Positions 6,860-10,086 of a DNA stretch of 10,086 nucleotides are shown one piece after another. Made by a program: the position numbers and the translations under genes. A model generated the notes under the pieces. The model was not told where the DNA came from. It saw only the letters and a list, made by a program, of their open reading frames with translations, and did no database searches. The first letter of the stretch is position 1; every line of letters begins with the position of its first letter. Source of the DNA: Actinomycetota bacterium (GTDB taxonomy: Bacteria; Actinomycetota; UBA4738; HRBIN12); contig VAYF01000115.1 in the NCBI GenBank assembly GCA_005883885.1, forward strand, positions 3,950-14,035, in the 5' to 3' direction.

Positions 6860-8143
6860 CTACGTGGTCGGGTGGCGCGCGTCGTAGCGCCAGAACCCGG
6901 GCGCGAACGAGCGAAGGATGCCGACCCCTACGATCGTGATGAGCCCACCCGACACGATCGAGATCGCGGGCGTCGTGAGGGTCGCGACCGCGCCCGATTC
7001 GAAATCGCCGAGCGCCGGGCCGGTCGCCCAGACCGCCATGCCGATCCCCTCAAGTCGCCCGCGGAAGCGGTCCTCGACCGCCGCTTGGATGATGGAGAGT
7101 CGGTAGATGCCGCTCACCATGTCGCCGGCGCCGGCGATCGCCAGCATCACCAGCGATAGCCACAACGCGTGCGAGAGACCGAACACGACGATCGCGCCGC
7201 CCCACACGACGATCGACAGCATGATCGCCCTGCCTTGGCGACGGACGTCCTTCGCCCGGCCGGAGAGCAGCGTCGCGAGGAACGCACCCGCGGCGGGGGC
7301 CGCGTAGAGATAGCCGAGGTACTGGGCCGGGTGGGTGGCGCTGAGCTTGAAGGCGATCGCTGGCAAGAGCGCCATCGGGAACCCGAAGATCATCGCGTTC
7401 AGGTCCGCGAGGAACACCGACTGGACGTTCCGCTTGCCCTTGAGGAATCGGAAGCCGGCCTTGACGGCGGCCCAGCTGACCTCGTTGTCCTCGTGTGCGG
7501 GCGGTGACGGGCGCATCAGTCGGATCGCAAGGATCACGACCGCGAACGTCGCCACGTCGAAGAGGTAGACGCCGGCCGGCTTGATAGCAACCAGCAAGAA
7601 GCCCGCCGCGACCGGCCCGAGCATCCCGGCAAAGGTTCCGAAGCCGGCATCGAGCGCGTTGGACGACGGCAGGAGGTCCCTATCGAGGAGCCGGGCGGGC
7701 CACGTGTCCAGGGCGGGACGGTTGAAGGTGTAGAGGCCCGCCGCGAAGAACGTGAACACGTACATCGGCCACAACAGAGGGTTCGGGAGCAGCGCGTTGA
7801 TCGCCATCAGTCCCGACATCACCGCGAGCAGAGCGTGGGTGACGGTGACCAACCTGCGGCGCTCGACCGCGTCGGCGACCGTACCGCCGATGATTGGGAA
7901 GACGAAGACGGGGACGAGCGCGGCGAGGCCCAGCAACCCGACTGCGAAGTTCGATCCGGTGATCTTGAATACCTGGAACGGGATCGCGACCGCGACGATC
8001 TCGTCGCCGAAGTTCGAGACGCTGTGCCCGAAGAAGAGCAGCCGGAAGTCGCGCGAGACCCTGAGCGGCGTCAGGTCCATCAGATGGCCCCGCGCGCGTT
8101 CCAAGACGCCGACACGCGGCGGCGGATCGGGGCGCGGGAGCAT
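6860..8143 (-). CDS. MFS transporter, MFS_3 / EntS-like exporter family
   Basis: This about 427-aa, 12-helix MFS protein belongs to the group typified by the enterobactin exporter EntS and related multidrug/macrolide pumps. The diagnostic opening is MDLTPLRVSRDFRLLFFGHS (from about residue 22), then VSNFGDEI in helix 1. The motif-A-like loop GGTVADAVERRR is at about 86-97, with acidic and Arg residues as expected. A second typical stretch is the helix-4 region FNRPALDTWPARLLDRDLLP with SSNALDAGFGTFAGMLGPVAAG after it. The start is uncertain. ATG 8143 is used here; ATG 8080 (406 aa) begins exactly at MDLTPL, and GTG 8176 would add 11 residues. None has a clear Shine-Dalgarno. It is divergent from the small membrane protein gene at 8238 and upstream of the DUF2269-like gene. 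It is not closely related to the DHA2 pump at 4720-6303. Substrate unknown. Confidence 0.93.
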   Translation of the reverse strand: MLPRPDPPPRVGVLERARGHLMDLTPLRVSRDFRLLFFGHSVSNFGDEIVAVAIPFQVFKITGSNFAVGLLGLAALVPVFVFPIIGGTVADAVERRRLVTVTHALLAVMSGLMAINALLPNPLLWPMYVFTFFAAGLYTFNRPALDTWPARLLDRDLLPSSNALDAGFGTFAGMLGPVAAGFLLVAIKPAGVYLFDVATFAVVILAIRLMRPSPPAHEDNEVSWAAVKAGFRFLKGKRNVQSVFLADLNAMIFGFPMALLPAIAFKLSATHPAQYLGYLYAAPAAGAFLATLLSGRAKDVRRQGRAIMLSIVVWGGAIVVFGLSHALWLSLVMLAIAGAGDMVSGIYRLSIIQAAVEDRFRGRLEGIGMAVWATGPALGDFESGAVATLTTPAISIVSGGLITIVGVGILRSFAPGFWRYDARHPTT

Positions 8144-8193
8144 GGGGACCTGGTCCACGGTCGAGGACCGTAGCACCGAGCCCGAGGGGGATC

Positions 8194-8207
8194 TGGGCAG
8201 CCGCCCA
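8194..8207. promoter_or_regulatory. Small palindrome in the divergent intergenic region
   Basis: TGGGC (8194-8198) and GCCCA (8203-8207) form a 5-bp inverted repeat around AGCC. It lies between the divergent MFS_3 and small membrane protein genes, where an operator could sit. G+C-rich palindromes of this size are common by chance here. Confidence 0.2.
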
Positions 8208-8237
8208 TGTCAGACTGTGTCCGTGCCGTACCAGGTC

Positions 8238-8753
8238 ATGGCTCAGCGCTGGCACGACTTCTACATGCTCGCCGGAACGGCGGCAGCGACGCTCGTCGGC
8301 CTGCTCTTCGTGGGCCTCTCGTTGCACCTCCGGGCGGTCCTGTCCCGCTCGGAAGTCCGGAGCCTGGCGCGAGTGACGCTGGCGAACTTCGGCCTGATCC
8401 TCTTCGTGTCCCTGTTCATGGTGATCCCGCAAGGACCATCGACGACCAGCCCCGACCTCATCGGTTCTGGGATCTTCAGCCTCGCCGTGGTCGCGCCGAG
8501 CCTCATCGCGGCGGGCCGCAGTCGGACGCGGACGCTGCGCCCGTACCAGCTCGCATTGCGGTTCGGTACGAGTGCCCTCGGCTACGTGGCCGTGACGGTC
8601 GCGGGCGTGTTCCTCGGGAGGGGATCCGAAACGGCGGCGTTCAACTGGTTGGTCGTGGTCACCGTCATCCTGTTGGTCGTTTCGCTGCGCAACAGTTGGG
8701 ACCTCCTGGTCAGCGTCGGCGCTGCCACGCTCGAAGACCAGCCACATCCCTGA
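8238..8753 (+). CDS. Uncharacterised small multi-helix membrane protein
   Basis: I do not recognise a named family. The 171-aa product begins MAQRWHDFYMLAGTAAATLV and has hydrophobic segments at about 9-29, 46-63, 77-92, 109-126 and 135-149, suggesting five membrane helices. Positively charged loops follow helices 1 and 3 (RSEVRSLAR; RSRTRTLRPYQ), so those sides are probably cytoplasmic. The C-terminus RNSWDLLVSVG is a soluble end. I recall similar short proteins with a WHDFY...GLLF opening and an R-WDLL ending from soil actinobacteria, always unannotated. The start is uncertain: ATG 8238 is chosen for the WHDFY opening, but in-frame GTG 8223 and GTG 8217 are possible, and none has a good ribosome binding site. 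It is divergent from the MFS_3 gene and convergent with the glycosylase gene. No conserved catalytic residues are evident. Confidence 0.75.
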   Translation: MAQRWHDFYMLAGTAAATLVGLLFVGLSLHLRAVLSRSEVRSLARVTLANFGLILFVSLFMVIPQGPSTTSPDLIGSGIFSLAVVAPSLIAAGRSRTRTLRPYQLALRFGTSALGYVAVTVAGVFLGRGSETAAFNWLVVVTVILLVVSLRNSWDLLVSVGAATLEDQPHP

Positions 8754-8814
8754 ACGGTCGGGGCCTCCCACGGAGTCGTGCGATGATCCCGCCCCCCCTG
8801 CGTCCGACCTGGAC

Positions 8815-8859
8815 CGGAGGGGCCGCTGGCACCGGTTCGGCCTCCGCCGCGGGCCAGCG
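8815..8859. terminator. Overlapping G+C-rich dyads in the convergent intergenic region
   Basis: Between the converging stops (8753 and 8886) there are alternative pairings: CGGAGG (8815-8820) with CCTCCG (8841-8846), and CGCTGGC (8824-8830) with GCCAGCG (8853-8859). A bidirectional terminator is expected at such a site, but neither strand shows a T-tract. This region does not encode the glycosylase's missing zinc finger in any minus-strand frame. Confidence 0.35.
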
Positions 8860-8885
8860 CAGGAGGCGGTCGATCCGTCTGTCGT

Positions 8886-9587
8886 TCAACGTCCGTGCAC
8901 GGTGAAGTGATCGCCCAGCTTGGTGGGGAGGCCCCCGCTGCGGCGCCGTTCGACCTCGAGCGCGTCGCGGAGGATCCGATGGATCGACGCCGTGAGCGTC
9001 GCCCGCTGATCGGCATCGAGCTTCCCGAGCTGCGACGTCGGCGAGAGCTTCGCGTCGTGCATGACGTCGTCGGTGTAGCCGCGCCCCATGCCGGCGATCG
9101 TGCGCTGGTCGCGGAGGATCGTGTGCACCCGCCGCGTGTCGATCGAGCTCAGCAGCAGCGCATCGGCCTCCGGGCTGAGCGCCTCGGGCCCGAGCTTCGC
9201 GAGCGGACCGTCATCCCCCGCGGCGAGGATCCACCAGCCCGACTTGCGTTGGGTCCCGAACTCCTTCACCAAGAGAGAAGGTCGCTCTTCGAACCGCAGC
9301 CGGACCACGCTTCCGCGGGGTTTCGTGCTCTTCGGCGGCGCCTCGACATCGAGGCGGCCACCCTGCGAGAGGTGCACGAGCAGCCGGCGCTCGTCTTCGA
9401 ACGCGAACACCAGGTACTTCCCCCGGCTGCCGACCGACGCCGTCGTCGCTCCCCTCAGCTCCTCCGGCCGAGGCGCGTAGGTCTTCAGCGAAGAGAACTG
9501 CAGGATGTCGGCGCGATCGAACCGCGCACCCTGGACGATCTCATGGATGCGCTCGGAGAGTGCGTGGACCTCGGGGAACTCCGGCAT
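8886..9587 (-). CDS. Fpg/Nei-family DNA glycosylase lacking the C-terminal zinc finger
   Basis: This 233-aa base-excision-repair enzyme is expected to remove oxidised bases and nick the abasic site. It opens MPEFPEVHAL; after Met removal Pro1 is the Schiff-base nucleophile and Glu2 the catalytic acid. Lys57 in SRGKYLV becomes Lys56, the E. coli Fpg position. The N-terminal beta-sandwich covers about 1-125. The helix-two-turn-helix region follows (about 135-215), opening with LGPEALSPEA. Where E. coli Fpg has GVGNIY with DNA-contacting Asn168, this protein has GMGRGY, with Arg at the same number. It stops at DHFTVHGR, exactly where relatives continue into a CxxC...CxxC zinc finger, about 35-40 residues short of family length. 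Start ATG 9587 fits the PEFPEV opening and lies 9 bp after the decarboxylase stop. Activity is likely but not certain, because the zinc-finger Arg that normally holds the lesion strand is absent. Confidence 0.9.
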   Translation of the reverse strand: MPEFPEVHALSERIHEIVQGARFDRADILQFSSLKTYAPRPEELRGATTASVGSRGKYLVFAFEDERRLLVHLSQGGRLDVEAPPKSTKPRGSVVRLRFEERPSLLVKEFGTQRKSGWWILAAGDDGPLAKLGPEALSPEADALLLSSIDTRRVHTILRDQRTIAGMGRGYTDDVMHDAKLSPTSQLGKLDADQRATLTASIHRILRDALEVERRRSGGLPTKLGDHFTVHGR

Positions 9588-9596
9588 CGGTCCGAC

Positions 9597-10086
9597 TCAC
9601 CCCGCCGACCCTGCTGCCGATTCGCGCACGATCGCCGCGCACTCGTCCACGCGATCCGCGTGGGTTCGGTGCGAGACGATGCATGCCCGAACCCAGTACT
9701 CGTCACGGATCATCGTGCTCGACAGGAAGACCCGCTTGGACGCGTTGATCCGCGTCAGCAGCTCACGGTTGGCCGCCTCGTCAGCCCCGCGAAGACGGAA
9801 CGGCACGACCGTGAGCTGGGGATCCCACCCGATCTCCAGGTTGTGATCGGCGGCGAGCGCCCGATGGAGCCGGTCGGTCAGGTCGAGCTTCTCGTCGAGC
9901 GCCTCCCGGAACGCGGCGACCCCGTGCAGGACGAGGGGGAACCAGACGCGGAACCCTCGGTTGTCCCGCGAGAGCTCTGGCGAGTACTCGGTGTAGTTGG
10001 GCAGGGCGCCCGTCGGCGGGAGATCCTGGAGGTAGGCGGCCCCCTCGTAATGCGCATCGCGGAGCGCCGCCCCGTCTCGCACGACC
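9597..10086 (-). CDS. Group II PLP-dependent decarboxylase, C-terminal fragment (runs off right edge)
   Basis: The last 162 residues are visible; the gene begins beyond position 10086. The stretch GALPNYTEYSPELSRDNRGF followed by RVWFPLVLHGVAAFREALDE is the C-terminal small-domain signature of group II pyridoxal-phosphate decarboxylases (aromatic-L-amino-acid, tyrosine and glutamate decarboxylase-like). It corresponds to the 'R..RSLK.WF..R.YG' region of aromatic amino acid decarboxylase. Later words NLEIGWDPQL, RINASKRVFLSST and VSHRTHADRVDECAAIVRE also fit the family's end. The PLP-binding lysine and the substrate-pocket residues are outside the window, so the amino acid decarboxylated cannot be told. 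The in-frame GTG at 10082 is not a real start, because homology and the open frame continue to the edge. The glycosylase starts 9 bp after its stop, so the two are probably co-transcribed. Confidence 0.9.
   Translation of the reverse strand, partial: VVRDGAALRDAHYEGAAYLQDLPPTGALPNYTEYSPELSRDNRGFRVWFPLVLHGVAAFREALDEKLDLTDRLHRALAADHNLEIGWDPQLTVVPFRLRGADEAANRELLTRINASKRVFLSSTMIRDEYWVRACIVSHRTHADRVDECAAIVRESAAGSAG

Noticed and set aside
7680..8771. 363-codon minus-strand open frame overlapping the MFS_3 start and the small membrane protein
   Set aside because: It is a frame-shifted shadow of the MFS_3 gene and an antisense of the membrane protein, with no hydrophobic pattern or motif.
8754..8885. 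Search for a frameshifted zinc finger continuing the Fpg/Nei protein
   Set aside because: Reading all three minus-strand frames past the stop gives no CxxC pair or the usual finger sequence, so the gene is annotated as ending at 8886.

Overview
The window is a G+C-rich, densely coded bacterial segment. Several traits suggest an actinobacterial chromosome, probably from an uncultured lineage: a DrrA/DrrB-type ABC exporter, an actinobacterial-looking Fpg/Nei glycosylase, GTG starts and an apparently leaderless gene. This placement is an inference from gene style. No rRNA or other taxonomic marker lies in the window. I see no tRNA, rRNA, CRISPR array, IS element or phage gene.

Layout. (1) Positions 1-2579, minus strand: lon (ATP-dependent protease), followed downstream by the first ~52 codons of an ABC-transporter ATPase that runs off the left edge. 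A 11-bp inverted repeat separates the two. (2) Positions 2580-2759: a divergent intergenic region with a dyad upstream of lon and a possible leaderless promoter for the plus-strand genes. (3) Positions 2760-6303, plus strand: a three-gene exporter cluster of DrrA-type ATPase, ABC-2 permease (4-bp ATGA overlap) and a 14-TM EmrB/QacA-type (DHA2) MFS efflux protein. (4) Positions 6322-8143, minus strand: a second, different MFS exporter (MFS_3/EntS-like), then a small DUF2269-like four-helix membrane protein, probably co-transcribed. (5) Positions 8238-8753, plus strand: a small multi-helix membrane protein of unknown function, divergent from the second MFS gene. (6) Positions 8886-10086, minus strand: the C-terminal part of a group II PLP-dependent decarboxylase entering from the right edge, followed after 9 bp by an Fpg/Nei-family DNA glycosylase that lacks the C-terminal zinc finger.

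How the genes relate. The theme is export and stress housekeeping. There are four separate transporter systems (partial ABC ATPase, DrrAB-like pair, DHA2 MFS, MFS_3) beside a quality-control protease and a repair glycosylase. The ABC pair and the DHA2 pump look like one drug or metabolite efflux operon, but no local regulator gene is present. The decarboxylase and glycosylase look like an accidental or housekeeping operon.

I did not find a convincing new multi-gene system. The items most worth a second look are the zinc-finger-less glycosylase with a changed H2TH residue, the dyad and odd lacZ-vector-like words in the lon/ABC intergenic region, and the hairpins between genes.
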